Source of the DNA: Xanthomonas albilineans
Lineage (GTDB): Bacteria > Pseudomonadota > Gammaproteobacteria > Xanthomonadales > Xanthomonadaceae
Reading direction: 5' to 3'
Assembly (NCBI RefSeq): GCF_002939705.1
Contig: NZ_MDCB01000010.1
Location: forward strand, 62,001 to 126,000
DNA length: 64,000 nt
The notes below the pieces were generated by a model. It searched no databases and was not told the origin of the DNA. It saw nothing but the letters and a program-made list of their open reading frames with translations. A program made the translations under genes and the position numbers. How positions within the stretch are numbered: the first letter of the stretch is position 1; each line of letters opens with the position of its first letter. This document shows, piece after piece, positions 9,712 to 20,113 of the stretch.

Positions 9712-10747
9712 CCCGCGTCCGCGGGTGTGGGTCAGCCAGCCGCTGTTCGACGATGTCGTCGCACGGCTGGACGCGCATTGCGTGCTGACCACCACCACGA
9801 CGGTGACCGCGTACACCCCGGCGCAACTGGCCGCGGCACTGGCGCCGCTGGATGGCGCACTGGTCACCCTCAATGAGCGCATCGGTGCCGCCGAGATCGC
9901 CGACGCACCGCGCTTGCGCGCCATCGCCAACGTTGGCGTGGGCTACAACAACCTGGACCTGGACGCGCTCAGCGCGGCCGGCATCGTCGCCACCAATACC
10001 CCCGATGTGCTCACCGAAACCACCGCCGATCTCGGCTTCGCGCTGCTGATGGCCGCGGCGCGGCGGATCACCGAGGCCGAGCGCTGGTTGCGCGAGGGGC
10101 ACTGGGGGCAATGGTCGTTCCAGACCATGCTCGGCGCCGATCTCCATGGCAGCACCCTCGGCATCCTCGGCATGGGCCGCATTGGCCAGGCCATCGCGCG
10201 CCGCGCCGCCGGCTTCTCGATGCGCGTGCTCTACCACAACCGCCGCCGCCTGCCGGAGCCGTTGGAACACGCGCATCGCGCCGAGTACGTCGGCTTTGAC
10301 GCGCTGCTAGCGCGTGCCGACCACCTGCTGCTGGTATTGCCATACAGCGTGCAGTCGCACCACATTGTCGATGCCACCGCGTTAGCCAAAATGAAGCCGA
10401 CTGCGACCTTGGTGAACATCGCGCGCGGTGGTCTGGTCGATGAGCTGGCGTTGGCCGATGCCTTGGCGCAGGGGCGTCTGGCCGCAGCTGGACTGGATGT
10501 GTTCGAAGGCGAGCCGACGGTGCGCCCGGAGTTGCTGGCGCTGCGCAATGTGGTGCTGACCCCGCATATCGGCAGCGCCAGCGCGGTGACCCGTCGCGCG
10601 ATGGTGGCGCTGGCGGTAGACAATTTGCTCGCCGCGTTGGGCATCGGTGCCAACGCGGGACGTCCGCCCAATGCATTGAACCTGGATGCGATCGCGACTG
10701 CGGTTTCGGTCGACGCAGCGTCTGCGATAGTGGACAAAAAACGATAG
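9704..10747 (+). CDS. D-2-hydroxyacid dehydrogenase (GhrB-like glyoxylate/hydroxypyruvate reductase)
   Basis: A 347-residue NAD(P)-dependent D-isomer-specific 2-hydroxyacid dehydrogenase. Visible features are the Rossmann motif GMGRIG (residues 156-161), the catalytic arginine in [10 protein letters not shown] (Arg241), the glutamate in DVFEGEP (Glu270) and the histidine in TPHIGSAS (His288). [11 protein letters not shown] is typical of the GhrB/glyoxylate reductase branch; the HNRRR stretch after the Rossmann motif suggests NADPH preference, but this is inference. The ATG at 9704 overlaps the end of aroC, implying translational coupling. A 9-bp inverted repeat starts at the stop codon. Confidence 0.88.
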   Translation: MADPRPRVWVSQPLFDDVVARLDAHCVLTTTTTVTAYTPAQLAAALAPLDGALVTLNERIGAAEIADAPRLRAIANVGVGYNNLDLDALSAAGIVATNTPDVLTETTADLGFALLMAAARRITEAERWLREGHWGQWSFQTMLGADLHGSTLGILGMGRIGQAIARRAAGFSMRVLYHNRRRLPEPLEHAHRAEYVGFDALLARADHLLLVLPYSVQSHHIVDATALAKMKPTATLVNIARGGLVDELALADALAQGRLAAAGLDVFEGEPTVRPELLALRNVVLTPHIGSASAVTRRAMVALAVDNLLAALGIGANAGRPPNALNLDAIATAVSVDAASAIVDKKR

Positions 10748-10787
10748 GGAACCTGCGGCGGTCCGTGCGATGCGCATGGCAGGTTCC
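10748..10787 (+). terminator. hairpin after the 2-hydroxyacid dehydrogenase gene
   Basis: GGAACCTGC (10748-10756) pairs perfectly with GCAGGTTCC (10779-10787) across a 22-base loop. There is no immediate U-run, though T-rich sequence occurs at 10810-10828. It probably ends the prmB-aroC transcript or stabilises its 3' end. Confidence 0.4.
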
Positions 10788-10849
10788 GCGAATCCTTCTG
10801 ACAGTACGGCGGTTTTTTCTCAACTTTTTCCTGTGAATCCAACACCTCC

Positions 10850-11875
10850 ATGAGCAACCCAACTCGTCGTTTCAATGTCGCTGTCGTCGGCGCCACCGGT
10901 GCTGTCGGCGACACCATGCTGAGTATCCTCGCCGAGCGCGATTTCCCTGTGGCCACGTTGTTCCCGCTGGCGTCCGAGCGCTCCGCCGGCGGCCAGATCG
11001 AGTTCAAGGGCCAGAAGGTCACGGTGCTCGACCTGGCAACCTTCGATCCCACTGGCGTGGACATCGCGCTGTTCTCCGCCGGCGGCGATATCTCCAAGCA
11101 ATACGCGCCGAAATTCGCTGCGGCCGGTGCGGTGGTGATCGATAATTCCTCGGCTTTCCGCTACGACGACGATGTGCCGCTGGTGGTGTCGGAAGTGAAT
11201 CCGGACGCGCTCAAGCAACGCCCGCGCGGCATCGTCGCCAACCCCAACTGCTCGACCATGCAAATGATGGTGGCGCTGGCGCCGCTGCACCGCGCATTCA
11301 ACATCGAGCGCATCAACGTGGCCACTTACCAATCGGTCTCCGGCGCCGGCCGTTCGGGCATGGAAGAGTTGGGCAAGCAGACCGCGCAGTTGCTGGCCTT
11401 CCAGGACATCGAGCCGCAGAAATTCCAGGCGCAGATCGCCTTCAACCTGATCCCGCATATCGATGAGTTCCTGGACAACGGCTTCACCAAGGAAGAGATG
11501 AAGCTGGTCTGGGAGACGCGCAAGATCCTCGGTGACGACAGCATTCAAGTGAATCCGACCGCGGTACGTGTGCCGGTGTTCTATGGTCACTCCGAAGCGG
11601 TGGCGATCGAAACCACGCGCAAGGTCACGCTGGAGCAGGCGCGTGCGTTGCTGGCCGCCGCGCCGGGTGTGGAGGTGGTCGACGAGCGCAAACCCGGTGG
11701 TTACCCGACACCGGTGACCCATGCCTCCGGCAAGGATGCGGTCTACGTCGGGCGCATCCGCGAGGATATTTCGCATCCGCGCGGCCTCAATCTGTGGATC
11801 GTTTCCGACAACATCCGCAAGGGCGCTGCGCTCAACGCGGTGCAGTTGGCGGAGTTGGTGGCGCAAGAGAACTAA
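10850..11875 (+). CDS. asd: aspartate-semialdehyde dehydrogenase
   Basis: Reduces aspartyl phosphate to aspartate semialdehyde for lysine, threonine, methionine and diaminopimelate. The 341-residue protein begins with the NADP-binding GATGAVG (residues 14-20); the active-site cysteine is Cys134 in NPNCST; the substrate-binding segment SVSGAGRSGMEEL and the histidine region (YGHSEAV) follow. The start ATG at 10850 gives MSNPTRRFNVAVVG. It appears to be its own transcription unit, preceded by a 102-base leader with a T-rich stretch and followed by a terminator-like hairpin at 11948. Confidence 0.97.
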   Translation: MSNPTRRFNVAVVGATGAVGDTMLSILAERDFPVATLFPLASERSAGGQIEFKGQKVTVLDLATFDPTGVDIALFSAGGDISKQYAPKFAAAGAVVIDNSSAFRYDDDVPLVVSEVNPDALKQRPRGIVANPNCSTMQMMVALAPLHRAFNIERINVATYQSVSGAGRSGMEELGKQTAQLLAFQDIEPQKFQAQIAFNLIPHIDEFLDNGFTKEEMKLVWETRKILGDDSIQVNPTAVRVPVFYGHSEAVAIETTRKVTLEQARALLAAAPGVEVVDERKPGGYPTPVTHASGKDAVYVGRIREDISHPRGLNLWIVSDNIRKGAALNAVQLAELVAQEN

Positions 11876-11947
11876 ATGCCTGGGGGCGCACTCGGATTTG
11901 ATCGTTTGCGTGCCCGCAGGGTGTGTCCGTTGAGATGACGTATTACC

Positions 11948-11982
11948 AAGGTCAGGGCATCGGTCCTGGCCTTGCGTCTTTT
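11948..11982 (+). terminator. possible terminator between asd and fimV
   Basis: AAGGTCAGG (11948-11956) can pair with CCTGGCCTT (11965-11973) through one wobble pair, with an 8-base loop, followed by GCGTCTTTT. It would end asd before fimV. Confidence 0.45.
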
Positions 11983-12027
11983 CGGGTCTGGAGCCCCGCG
12001 TCCCGGCTTTCATATATATTTGCTCCC

Positions 12028-14040
12028 ATGACACCAACGGGCAATGACGGGATGCGCCGAGGACTACGCTTGTTGTATTCCCGCCTTGTCGGCGGCGATG
12101 CGTCGATCGCGCTTGGTGCCGGTCGTGCCTGGTGGGCGCTGTGCGCGCTGCTGTTGCTGACATGCAGCCAGGCGGCGTTTGCGCTGGGTCTTGGCGATAT
12201 CCGCGTGTTGTCCAGGCCAGGCGAACCATTTCTGGCCGAGATCCCGGTGATCTCCAATCAGCCGGGCGAACTCGAGCAAGCGCAGGTGGCGCTGGCCTCG
12301 CCGGCAACCTTCGCGCGAGTCGGCCTGGAGCGTCCGCAAGGTTTGGTCAGCGAGCTGCAGTTCCGTTTCGCGCAGACCAAACAGGGGCGCGCGGTGATCC
12401 GTGTCAGTAGCCGCACGCCGGTCGCGGCGCCGTCGTTGAACTTTCTGATCGAGGTCGATTGGGGGCAGGGCCGGTTGGTCAGGGAATATTCCGCGTTAAT
12501 TGACACGCCTAACACCGCCCCGGTGGTCGATGCGCCGGCAATCAAGGCTCCGGTTGCAGCGCCGTCCGATCGCATTACCCGCCACGCATCCTCATCGGTG
12601 CCGCCGTCGGCGGGGGCGGCTGCTCAGGCGCCGGCACAGGCGAACCGGGCGGTGGCGCCAGCTGCCGTGCCAGTGGCCGCGTCTGGCGACGCGCTGGCGC
12701 CGGTGCGTGCCGGGCAAACTTTGTCGCAGATTGCCGGGCAACTGGCGCGGGGAAATGGCCATTCGCTTGACCAGACCATGGTCGCTTTGCTGCGCGCGAA
12801 CCCGGACGCCTTCATTCGTGGCAATCTCAACCTGCTCAAGCGGGGCGCCGTGTTGCGTATGCCGCGTCAGGAAGATCTGGCTAGCCTGGATGCCGCCGCA
12901 GCGGCCGCGTTGGTGCGCGAGCAGGCCGCACAGTGGCGCGATGTTCGGGCATCGGTGCCGCAGCCTGCGCAGGCGCAGCAGGGCCGCGCGGCGTCAGCGA
13001 CCAAGCCAGTCGCCGCGACGTCTACCGCCGCGTCCGGCGCACACCTTGAAATCGCGCCGGCAGTACCGGCGTCGCGCCGTGGGGCGGGAGCTAAGTCCGG
13101 CACTGGTGCTGGCAATGAAGGAGACATAGTGGCGACGCAACAATTGCAGCAGGCGCGCGAAGATCTCGCAGTGCGCGATGCCGAGGTTCAGGAACTGCGT
13201 TCGCGGGTCGAACAACTGGAAAAGCTCAAGACGCGGCAGCAGCAACTGCTCGCGCTCAAGGACAGTGACCTGGCTGTGGCGCAGAAGCGTCTGGCGCAAG
13301 CCGGACAGGCGCAGCCGGTACCTGTCCAGGGAGCGGCTGGGTCGTCGCTGTGGCTATGGGCTGGATTGAGTCTGTTGGTATTGTGCGTTGGCGCTTGGTG
13401 GCTTTCGCGCCGGCGTAAGCCCTCACCGTTGCCGCCCTTGTCGGAATACGACGACGAAGCGGTGGCGCTGACGGCATCGGCACCTGTGGTCGCGCACCAC
13501 GAGGTGGATGCACTGGAACTGCCGCCGCTGGATCATGTCGAGGGTATCGAATCGCACGGTTCCTTAGGCCTGCACGAGCCGAGTCCGGCTCCGGTTGCAG
13601 ACGATCACCACCGCGCACAGCAAGAAGATGCCATGGATGCATTCGAGCGCGAGATGGCGCAACACGCGTATCGGCACGATGCGGTGGAGCCTGCGCCGTT
13701 TGCGCCGCCTATCGATCTCCATCGCGCCGATGCTGCTACTGCGCTCGAGCCGGTATCGGCGCAAACGCCGCTGCCCGCTGCCGAGGCGCCTTGGTCCCCG
13801 TCGCCCGCGCCGACCGCAGTCGGCCGGCAGGAACCGACCTGGCATCCGCCCGAGGCGCCGGTGGTCGCTGTGCCGGAATCGCCGTATCCGCCGGTCGGTC
13901 GCGAGCGACTGGAATTGGCGGTGGCATACATGGATCTGGGCGATCACGAGACTGCGCGCACTTTGCTGATCGAGGTGGCCGCCAACGGCGATCCCACCGC
14001 GCAAACGGAAGCTCGGCAGTTGCTGGAGCGTCTGGGTTGA
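12028..14040 (+). CDS. fimV: FimV-family peptidoglycan-binding hub protein
   Basis: FimV organises type IV pilus and twitching components at the pole in pseudomonads. The 670-residue protein has a signal peptide (WWALCALLLLTCSQAAFA), the conserved FimV N-terminal domain (LGLGDIRVLSRPGEPFLAEI), a LysM-like domain (about residues 225-280, VRAGQTLSQIA to LRMP), an Ala/Pro-rich linker, a coiled coil (about 365-430), one transmembrane helix (about 440-460) and the C-terminal FimV motif (RLELAVAYMDLGDHETARTL). It is shorter than Pseudomonas FimV, as is usual in xanthomonads. Starts at 12028 or 12052 are both possible; an upstream extension to 11923 is less likely. It precedes truA, the same neighbour as in Pseudomonas. 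Confidence 0.9.
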   Translation: MTPTGNDGMRRGLRLLYSRLVGGDASIALGAGRAWWALCALLLLTCSQAAFALGLGDIRVLSRPGEPFLAEIPVISNQPGELEQAQVALASPATFARVGLERPQGLVSELQFRFAQTKQGRAVIRVSSRTPVAAPSLNFLIEVDWGQGRLVREYSALIDTPNTAPVVDAPAIKAPVAAPSDRITRHASSSVPPSAGAAAQAPAQANRAVAPAAVPVAASGDALAPVRAGQTLSQIAGQLARGNGHSLDQTMVALLRANPDAFIRGNLNLLKRGAVLRMPRQEDLASLDAAAAAALVREQAAQWRDVRASVPQPAQAQQGRAASATKPVAATSTAASGAHLEIAPAVPASRRGAGAKSGTGAGNEGDIVATQQLQQAREDLAVRDAEVQELRSRVEQLEKLKTRQQQLLALKDSDLAVAQKRLAQAGQAQPVPVQGAAGSSLWLWAGLSLLVLCVGAWWLSRRRKPSPLPPLSEYDDEAVALTASAPVVAHHEVDALELPPLDHVEGIESHGSLGLHEPSPAPVADDHHRAQQEDAMDAFEREMAQHAYRHDAVEPAPFAPPIDLHRADAATALEPVSAQTPLPAAEAPWSPSPAPTAVGRQEPTWHPPEAPVVAVPESPYPPVGRERLELAVAYMDLGDHETARTLLIEVAANGDPTAQTEARQLLERLG

Positions 14041-14048
14041 TGCATGCA

Positions 14049-14067
14049 GACGGCGCGCGGCGCCGTC
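14049..14067 (+). other. perfect 8-bp hairpin just after fimV
   Basis: GACGGCGC and GCGCCGTC flank a GCG loop 8 bases past the fimV stop. No U-run follows at once, so it is either a weak terminator or a 3'-end stabiliser. The rest of the gap to truA (14068-14257) holds no gene that I can support. Confidence 0.35.
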
Positions 14068-14257
14068 CTGATGACATCGGGACGGTGGCAATGCGCTCAT
14101 TTTTTTGTATGCCGGCTAGCGGCTTGCGTCATTCCGTGGCGAGACGGCAGCTTGCCGCTGTCGTTGGTGTGGATCCGGATGGCTTGGTTGGGCCGGTCCA
14201 TGTGCGATGCGCGTCGACAGCGTTCGGCGATTGGCCAGCGTTGGCAGGGAGGCCGCC

Positions 14258-15031
14258 ATGCGCTACGCGTTAGGCGTGGAATACGACGGCAGTGCGTTCC
14301 AGGGGTGGCAGCAACTTGGCGAATCCGGTGGCCCGAGCGTCCAGGCGACGCTGCAGGGGGCACTGTCGTCTGTGGCCGATGTACCGGTGAGTGTGGTGTG
14401 CGCCGGTCGTACCGATGCCGGTGTGCATGGCGAGTGCCAGGTTGTGCATTTCGATTGCGCTGCGCTGCGGCCCCCACGTGGCTGGATGTTGGGTGCTACG
14501 GCGCGCTTACCGCCTTCGGTGTGCGTGCGCTGGTGCGTGCCGGTCGCAGACGATTTCCATGCGCGGTTTTCCGCGCGTGCGCGTCGTTACCGCTACCGTC
14601 TGCTCAACCGCCAGGTGCGTCCAGCCTTGTACCGGCAGACGCTGAGCTGGGAGCGGCGGCCACTGCAGGTCGAGGCGATGCATATCGCCGCGCAGGCGTT
14701 GCTGGGCGAGCAAGACTTCAGCGCGTTCCGCAGCGTACAGTGTCAGGCACTGCATGCGCGTCGCGAATTGCAGTCGATCGTGGTCACTCGCAACGGTGAA
14801 CTCGTCGAGTTCCAGCTCCAGGCCAATGCATTCCTTCATCACATGGTGCGCAATATCGTTGGGTCGCTTGTCATGGTCGGAACGGGCGAAAAGCCGGTGT
14901 CCTGGATTGGCGAACTTCTATCCGGACGCAATCGCCGTATCGCCGGTCCGACCGCGTCGCCGCAGGGGCTGGTCTTCGTCGGTCCCCTCTATCCCGCCCA
15001 TTGGACGCTTCCGGATGAGGTCACCCTATGA
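14258..15031 (+). CDS. truA: tRNA pseudouridine synthase A (positions 38-40)
   Basis: Isomerises uridines 38, 39 and 40 in the tRNA anticodon arm. The 257-residue protein begins [17 protein letters not shown] and carries the catalytic aspartate in [11 protein letters not shown] (Asp53). The C-terminal half has the TruA motif [13 protein letters not shown] and ends with the FVGPLYP segment. The start ATG at 14258 has a good ribosome binding site (GGGAGG at 14247-14252). The frame extends upstream but without family similarity. Its stop overlaps the trpF ATG by 4 bases, so truA and trpF are translationally coupled. Confidence 0.96.
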   Translation: MRYALGVEYDGSAFQGWQQLGESGGPSVQATLQGALSSVADVPVSVVCAGRTDAGVHGECQVVHFDCAALRPPRGWMLGATARLPPSVCVRWCVPVADDFHARFSARARRYRYRLLNRQVRPALYRQTLSWERRPLQVEAMHIAAQALLGEQDFSAFRSVQCQALHARRELQSIVVTRNGELVEFQLQANAFLHHMVRNIVGSLVMVGTGEKPVSWIGELLSGRNRRIAGPTASPQGLVFVGPLYPAHWTLPDEVTL

Positions 15032-15690
15032 ATCGAACCTTATATCGCACTCGCATCAAGTTCTGCGGCATGACCCGTGCCGGCGACATCCGCCTTGCAG
15101 GCGAATTGGGCGTGGATTCGGTCGGGTTTGTGTTCGCCCATGGGAGTTCGCGGCGTGTCGCGCCGACCGAGGCGCGGGCGATGCGCCAGGCGGCTGCGCC
15201 GATGGTGGATGTTGTTGCACTTTTTCGCGACAACACCAAGGATGAGGTGCGCGAGGTGCTGCGCACGCTACGTCCGACTCTGTTGCAGTTCCACGGCGTT
15301 GAAGACGATGGTTTTTGCCGCAGTTTCAACCTGCCGTACTTGAAAGCGGTGCCGATGGGTGGCGGCGAGTTCAATGCGCGCACGCTGCAGTTGCAGTTTC
15401 CCAACGCTGCCGGGTTTCTGTTCGACAGCCATGCCCCCGGCGAAAGCGGCGGGTCGGGCAAGACATTCGATTGGGCGCGGCTGCCGACCGGGCTGCATCG
15501 GCCGTTGCTGCTCGCTGGTGGCATTACCGGCGACAACGTCTTCGATGCGATCGTCTCCACGTTGCCGTGGGGTGTAGATGTCTCCAGTGGTATCGAAAGT
15601 CAGCCCGGGATCAAGGACGGGAACAAGATGCGCCGTTTCGTCGAGGAGGTCCGCCGCGCCGACTGCTACGAATTGGCTCAGAGTCGCTGA
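15028..15690 (+). CDS. trpF: phosphoribosylanthranilate isomerase
   Basis: Third step of tryptophan synthesis: Amadori rearrangement of PRA to CdRP. The 220-residue TIM barrel has the general-base cysteine in IKFCGMTR (Cys13), the general-acid aspartate in FLFDSHAPG, and the phosphate-binding ends LLAGGIT and [10 protein letters not shown]. TrpF is a stand-alone protein here, not fused to TrpC. The arrangement truA-trpF followed by a LysR gene and trpBA is the usual xanthomonad layout. A 12-bp palindrome follows the stop. Confidence 0.97.
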   Translation: MNRTLYRTRIKFCGMTRAGDIRLAGELGVDSVGFVFAHGSSRRVAPTEARAMRQAAAPMVDVVALFRDNTKDEVREVLRTLRPTLLQFHGVEDDGFCRSFNLPYLKAVPMGGGEFNARTLQLQFPNAAGFLFDSHAPGESGGSGKTFDWARLPTGLHRPLLLAGGITGDNVFDAIVSTLPWGVDVSSGIESQPGIKDGNKMRRFVEEVRRADCYELAQSR

Positions 15691-15698
15691 GTGCGACA

Positions 15699-15725
15699 GC
15701 GTCCGCCGCGTGACGCGGCGGACGC
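15699..15725. terminator. bidirectional hairpin between convergent trpF and lysR
   Basis: GCGTCCGCCGCG and CGCGGCGGACGC form a perfect 12-bp stem with a TGA loop, located between two converging genes. No U-run is present on either side, so it is terminator-like rather than canonical. Confidence 0.5.
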
Positions 15726-15785
15726 GTCACGCGGCCGCTTGGTTCGCGTCGTAAATTTGCAGTGCGACGCGTTGGTGTTGGCGCT

Positions 15786-16679
15786 TCACCTTCGCAGTTC
15801 GGCGGTCAGCCAGCCGGCCAATGCTTCCACTCTGGGGTCTTGCCGTTCGTGTCGCGTGCACAGCGCCCATTGTCCAGCGGTTTCGACGAAGCCCCATGGT
15901 GCCAGCAGGCGTCCGTTGGCCAAGTCGTCGGCGACCAGTGGTTGTGGCGCGATTGCCACGCCGATCCCGGCCAATGCCGCTTCGAGCAGGTAGTACAGAT
16001 GCTCGAAGCCGGTGCCGTAGCGCAACTGCGCCGCGCTCATGCCTTGCGCTTGAGCCCAGGCCGGCCAGGCCTGTGGCCGCGACGCGGTATGCAGCAGCGG
16101 CCACTGCAGCAGTGCCGTCGGTGTCGCTGCACACAGCGTCTGTGCCTGCGGCAGCGCCGGGCTCAGCACCGGACCGATCCGTTCCGGCGCCAGTACGTGA
16201 ACCTGCCAATCCTGCGGCCATGGTGCCTGACCCAGCAACAGCACTGCATCCAGTCCCTCCAGATCGGTGGCGAATTCGCCTTCGTGTGCGGACAAGTGCA
16301 GGGTGAGAGCGGGCAAGTCGCGCTGCAGTGCCTGCAGGCGCGGGATCATCCAGCGGGCCAGGATGCTGCCTGGACAGCCCAGCACCAGCGCCGACGGCCG
16401 GCTCGGCTGGCGCAGTTCGGCCACGGTGTCGTGCAAATGGGCGAAAGCGGTGCCGACTGCTTCGCATAGGCGTTCGCCGGCGGCGGTCGGGCGAATACCG
16501 CGCCCCTCGCGGCGCAGCAGTGCCAGTCCCAGGTCCTCCTCCAGCAAGCGCACCTGGCGGCTTACCGCGCCATGGGTGACGTGCAGTTCTGTCGCCGCGG
16601 CACCGACGCTGCACAGTCTTGCGGTCGCCTCGAATGCGCGAAGGGCGTTGAGCGAGGGCAGGCGGCGCGGGGTATTCAT
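15786..16679 (-). CDS. LysR-family regulator, likely TrpI-type activator of trpBA
   Basis: A 297-residue LysR-type transcription regulator of the GcvA-like branch. The winged helix-turn-helix spans about residues 10-65 (GAAATELHVTHGAVSRQVRLLEEDLG), followed by a periplasmic-binding-protein-like effector domain. It is divergent from trpB with 97 bases between the starts, the arrangement of Pseudomonas TrpI, which activates trpBA in response to indoleglycerol phosphate. That function is inferred from position and family, not from residues specific to TrpI. An inverted repeat at 16690-16706 lies 11 bases before its own start, suggesting autorepression together with trpBA activation. Confidence 0.82.
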   Translation of the reverse strand: MNTPRRLPSLNALRAFEATARLCSVGAAATELHVTHGAVSRQVRLLEEDLGLALLRREGRGIRPTAAGERLCEAVGTAFAHLHDTVAELRQPSRPSALVLGCPGSILARWMIPRLQALQRDLPALTLHLSAHEGEFATDLEGLDAVLLLGQAPWPQDWQVHVLAPERIGPVLSPALPQAQTLCAATPTALLQWPLLHTASRPQAWPAWAQAQGMSAAQLRYGTGFEHLYYLLEAALAGIGVAIAPQPLVADDLANGRLLAPWGFVETAGQWALCTRHERQDPRVEALAGWLTAELRR

Positions 16680-16689
16680 GTGAATTTTC

Positions 16690-16706
16690 CTGACATATAT
16701 GGTCAG
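16690..16706. promoter_or_regulatory. LysR-type operator in the lysR-trpB gap
   Basis: CTGACATATATGGTCAG is a perfect 5-bp inverted repeat with a 7-base AT-rich centre, the dyad shape of LysR recognition boxes. It lies 71 bases before the trpB ATG and 11 bases before the regulator start, fitting an activator site for trpB that also occludes the lysR promoter. Confidence 0.6.
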
Positions 16707-16776
16707 ATTTTATAGGTTTTTGTGCATTGAAATGTGCGTTAAAGTGTTCGCTTGCTCCCGCTGCCCAGCTACTGCC

Positions 16777-17994
16777 ATGGCCTCTGTTCCCGTCAGTGAC
16801 TTCCACGCCTATCCCGATGCCGCCGGCCATTTCGGTCGCTATGGCGGTCGTTTCGTCGCCGAGACCCTGATCGGCCCGCTGCAGGAGTTGGCCGCGGCCT
16901 ACGATGCCGCGCGCCAGGATCCCGCGTTCATCGCCGCCTACGACAAGGATCTGGCCCATTACGTCGGCCGGCCCAGCCCGATCTACCATGCCGAGCGGCT
17001 CAGTCGCGAAGTTGGCGGTGCGCGGATCCTGCTCAAACGCGAAGACCTCAATCACACTGGCGCGCACAAGATCAACAACACCATCGGCCAGGCCCTGCTG
17101 GCCAGTCGCATGGGCAAGACCCGCATCATCGCCGAGACCGGCGCCGGCCAACACGGTGTGGCCAGCGCCACCGTGGCCGCGCGGCTGGGGCTGGAGTGCG
17201 TGGTGTACATGGGGGCCACCGATATCGAGCGGCAGAAGATCAACGTCTACCGGATGAAGTTGCTTGGCGCCACGGTGGTGCCGGTGACTTCCGGTTCGGC
17301 CACGCTCAAGGACGCGCTCAACGAGGCGATGCGCGACTGGGTGACCAACGTGCAGGACACCTTCTACATCATCGGTACCGTCGCCGGTCCCGATCCGTAT
17401 CCGCGCATGGTGCGCGATTTCAACGCCATCGTCGGGCGCGAAGCGCGCGCGCAAATGTTGCAGGACTACGGTCGCCTGCCGGATGCGATCAGCGCCTGCG
17501 TCGGTGGCGGCAGCAATGCCATCGGTCTGTTCCACGCCTTCCTCAACGATGCTTCGGTGAAAATTTACGGTGCCGAAGCCGCTGGCGACGGCATCGCCAG
17601 CGGTCGCCATGCCGCCTCGATCGCGGCTGGGCGTCCCGGTGTGCTGCATGGCAATCGCACTTACGTGATCTGCGACGACGATGGGCAGATCATCGAGACC
17701 CATTCGGTGTCCGCCGGCCTGGACTATCCGGGCGTCGGTCCTGAGCATGCCTTTCTGGCCGACAGCGGTCGTGCCACCTATCAGGGCATCACCGACGACG
17801 AGGCACTGGCCGCGTTCCATCTGCTGGCGCATACGGAGGGCATCCTCGCTGCACTGGAGTCCAGCCACGCGGTTGCACAAGCGATCAAGCTGGCGCGGGA
17901 GTTGCCTAAAGACGCGCTGGTGCTGTGCAACCTGTCCGGTCGCGGCGACAAGGATGTGCACACCATCGCCGCGCGCGAAGGGTTGACGCTGTGA
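16777..17994 (+). CDS. trpB: tryptophan synthase beta chain
   Basis: PLP enzyme that condenses indole with serine. The 405-residue protein has the PLP lysine in GAHKINNT (Lys98), the glutamate in ETGAGQHG, and the phosphate-binding glycine loop [10 protein letters not shown]. The start at 16777 ([13 protein letters not shown]) fits family length; the frame is open back to 16699 but that would overlap the operator region. It is the first gene of a trpB-trpA pair, separated from trpA by an unusually long 142 bases in which I see no gene. Confidence 0.97.
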   Translation: MASVPVSDFHAYPDAAGHFGRYGGRFVAETLIGPLQELAAAYDAARQDPAFIAAYDKDLAHYVGRPSPIYHAERLSREVGGARILLKREDLNHTGAHKINNTIGQALLASRMGKTRIIAETGAGQHGVASATVAARLGLECVVYMGATDIERQKINVYRMKLLGATVVPVTSGSATLKDALNEAMRDWVTNVQDTFYIIGTVAGPDPYPRMVRDFNAIVGREARAQMLQDYGRLPDAISACVGGGSNAIGLFHAFLNDASVKIYGAEAAGDGIASGRHAASIAAGRPGVLHGNRTYVICDDDGQIIETHSVSAGLDYPGVGPEHAFLADSGRATYQGITDDEALAAFHLLAHTEGILAALESSHAVAQAIKLARELPKDALVLCNLSGRGDKDVHTIAAREGLTL

Positions 17995-18136
17995 GCGCGC
18001 TTGCCGCGATGCCGCACTGTGCCGCGTGGTCGATCATTGGCGATGGTGCGGAGAACGAGAACATGCCGGGAGAAGGCAACGTGGAAACGAGGTGTTGCAG
18101 CATTGAGGACGTTGTGGCGTGCGTCGGAGGCCGTCC

Positions 18137-18955
18137 GTGAGCGTCGCGGTGGGGCGCATCGCCGCGCGGTTGGAGGTGTTGCGTCAGGCTGGGCGCAAGG
18201 CGTTGATTCCGTTCGTGACCGCCGGTGACCCGTCGCTGGAGGCGACCGTGCCGGCGATGCATGCCTTGGTCGAGGCCGGTGCCGACGTGATCGAATTGGG
18301 CGTGCCGTTTTCCGATCCGATGGCCGATGGTCCGACCATCCAACGCAGTTCCGAGCGCGCGTTGGCGCGCGGTGCCGGGCTGCGCTACGTGCTGGATACG
18401 GTCAGTACATTCCGCCGTGACGACATGGTCACGCCAGTGGTGCTGATGGGCTATCTCAACCCGGTCGAAATTCACGGCACTGCGCGTTTTGCCGAGGAGG
18501 CGGTCGCTGCTGGCGTGGATGGCGTGCTGTTGGTCGATTTGCCGCCGGAAGAGTCGGTCGAGACCCTGGCGGTGTTCGCCGATGCCGGTCTGGATTTGAT
18601 CGTGCTGGCCTCGCCAACCACCAGCGATGCGCGCCTGAAGCTGTTGTGCGATAAGGCGCGTGGCTATCTTTACTACGTCAGTTTCGCCGGCGTGACCGGG
18701 GCCGACCGGCTGGATACGCATGCCGCCGGCGATCGGTTGCGCCAGTTGCGGGCGCGTTGTCCGGTGCCGGTGGTGGCCGGCTTCGGCATCAAGGACGCCG
18801 CCAGCGCCAAGGCCATGGCGAGCGATGCCGATGGTGTGGTGGTCGGCAGCGCCCTGGTTGCCGCCCTGGCCGAGGCCGCGACTCCGCAGGCGGCGCGCGC
18901 CGCCGCCCTGGCGTTCCTGGCGCCCTTGCGACAGGCGTTGGACGCGCACGGCTAG
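18137..18955 (+). CDS. trpA: tryptophan synthase alpha chain (GTG start)
   Basis: Cleaves indole-3-glycerol phosphate and channels indole to TrpB. With the GTG at 18137 it has 272 residues; the catalytic acids Glu53 (VIELG) and Asp64 (PMADG) are present, as are the phosphate-binding segments ([14 protein letters not shown]). The GTG at 18137 is preferred over an upstream GTG at 18119 because GGAGG (18126-18130) sits 6 bases before it and the family N-terminus aligns with [21 protein letters not shown]. accD follows after 125 bases, as in many proteobacteria. Confidence 0.94.
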   Translation: MSVAVGRIAARLEVLRQAGRKALIPFVTAGDPSLEATVPAMHALVEAGADVIELGVPFSDPMADGPTIQRSSERALARGAGLRYVLDTVSTFRRDDMVTPVVLMGYLNPVEIHGTARFAEEAVAAGVDGVLLVDLPPEESVETLAVFADAGLDLIVLASPTTSDARLKLLCDKARGYLYYVSFAGVTGADRLDTHAAGDRLRQLRARCPVPVVAGFGIKDAASAKAMASDADGVVVGSALVAALAEAATPQAARAAALAFLAPLRQALDAHG

Positions 18956-19080
18956 ACCGCCGTATTACCGCCGGATCCGTGCGGGTCCGGCCGGGGGGCG
19001 TGCCACCCAGGTCCGCGCCCTGCGCTAGACTGTCGCCCCTTGGCGGCCCGACGGGCCGCGCGACTGGATCGTCATTCCGC

Positions 19081-19968
<888 letters not shown>

Positions 19969-19972
19969 AGGT

Positions 19973-20109
19973 GGGGACCCGAGACCCGGGTCCCGGGGGC
20001 GGCGGTTTCTCGCAGCGGATGCATCGCACAAACAGCGCACGCGCGTTCATCGCTAGCAGCGCTGTGCGCTTTTCCCGCTGGGTCTCCAGTTCCGAGTCCC
20101 GAGTCCCGG
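19973..20109. repeat. inverted GGGTCCC/GAGTCCC heptad element between accD and glmM
   Basis: A left block of 7-base units (GGGGACCC GAGACCC GGGTCCC, 19973-19999) is mirrored by a right block (TTCCGAGTCCCGAGTCCCGG, 20090-20109). Between them are about 90 bases containing a second inverted repeat, AGCGCAC (20034-20040) and GTGCGCT (20064-20070). The right block ends 4 bases before the glmM ATG. The same structure recurs at 32492, 49911 and, in part, 50558. Confidence 0.75.
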
Positions 20110-20113
20110 CTTT

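Noticed and set aside
16680-16776. Tryptophan attenuator leader peptide before trpB
   Set aside because: No short frame with adjacent Trp codons followed by alternative hairpins is present; control by the LysR protein is the simpler reading.
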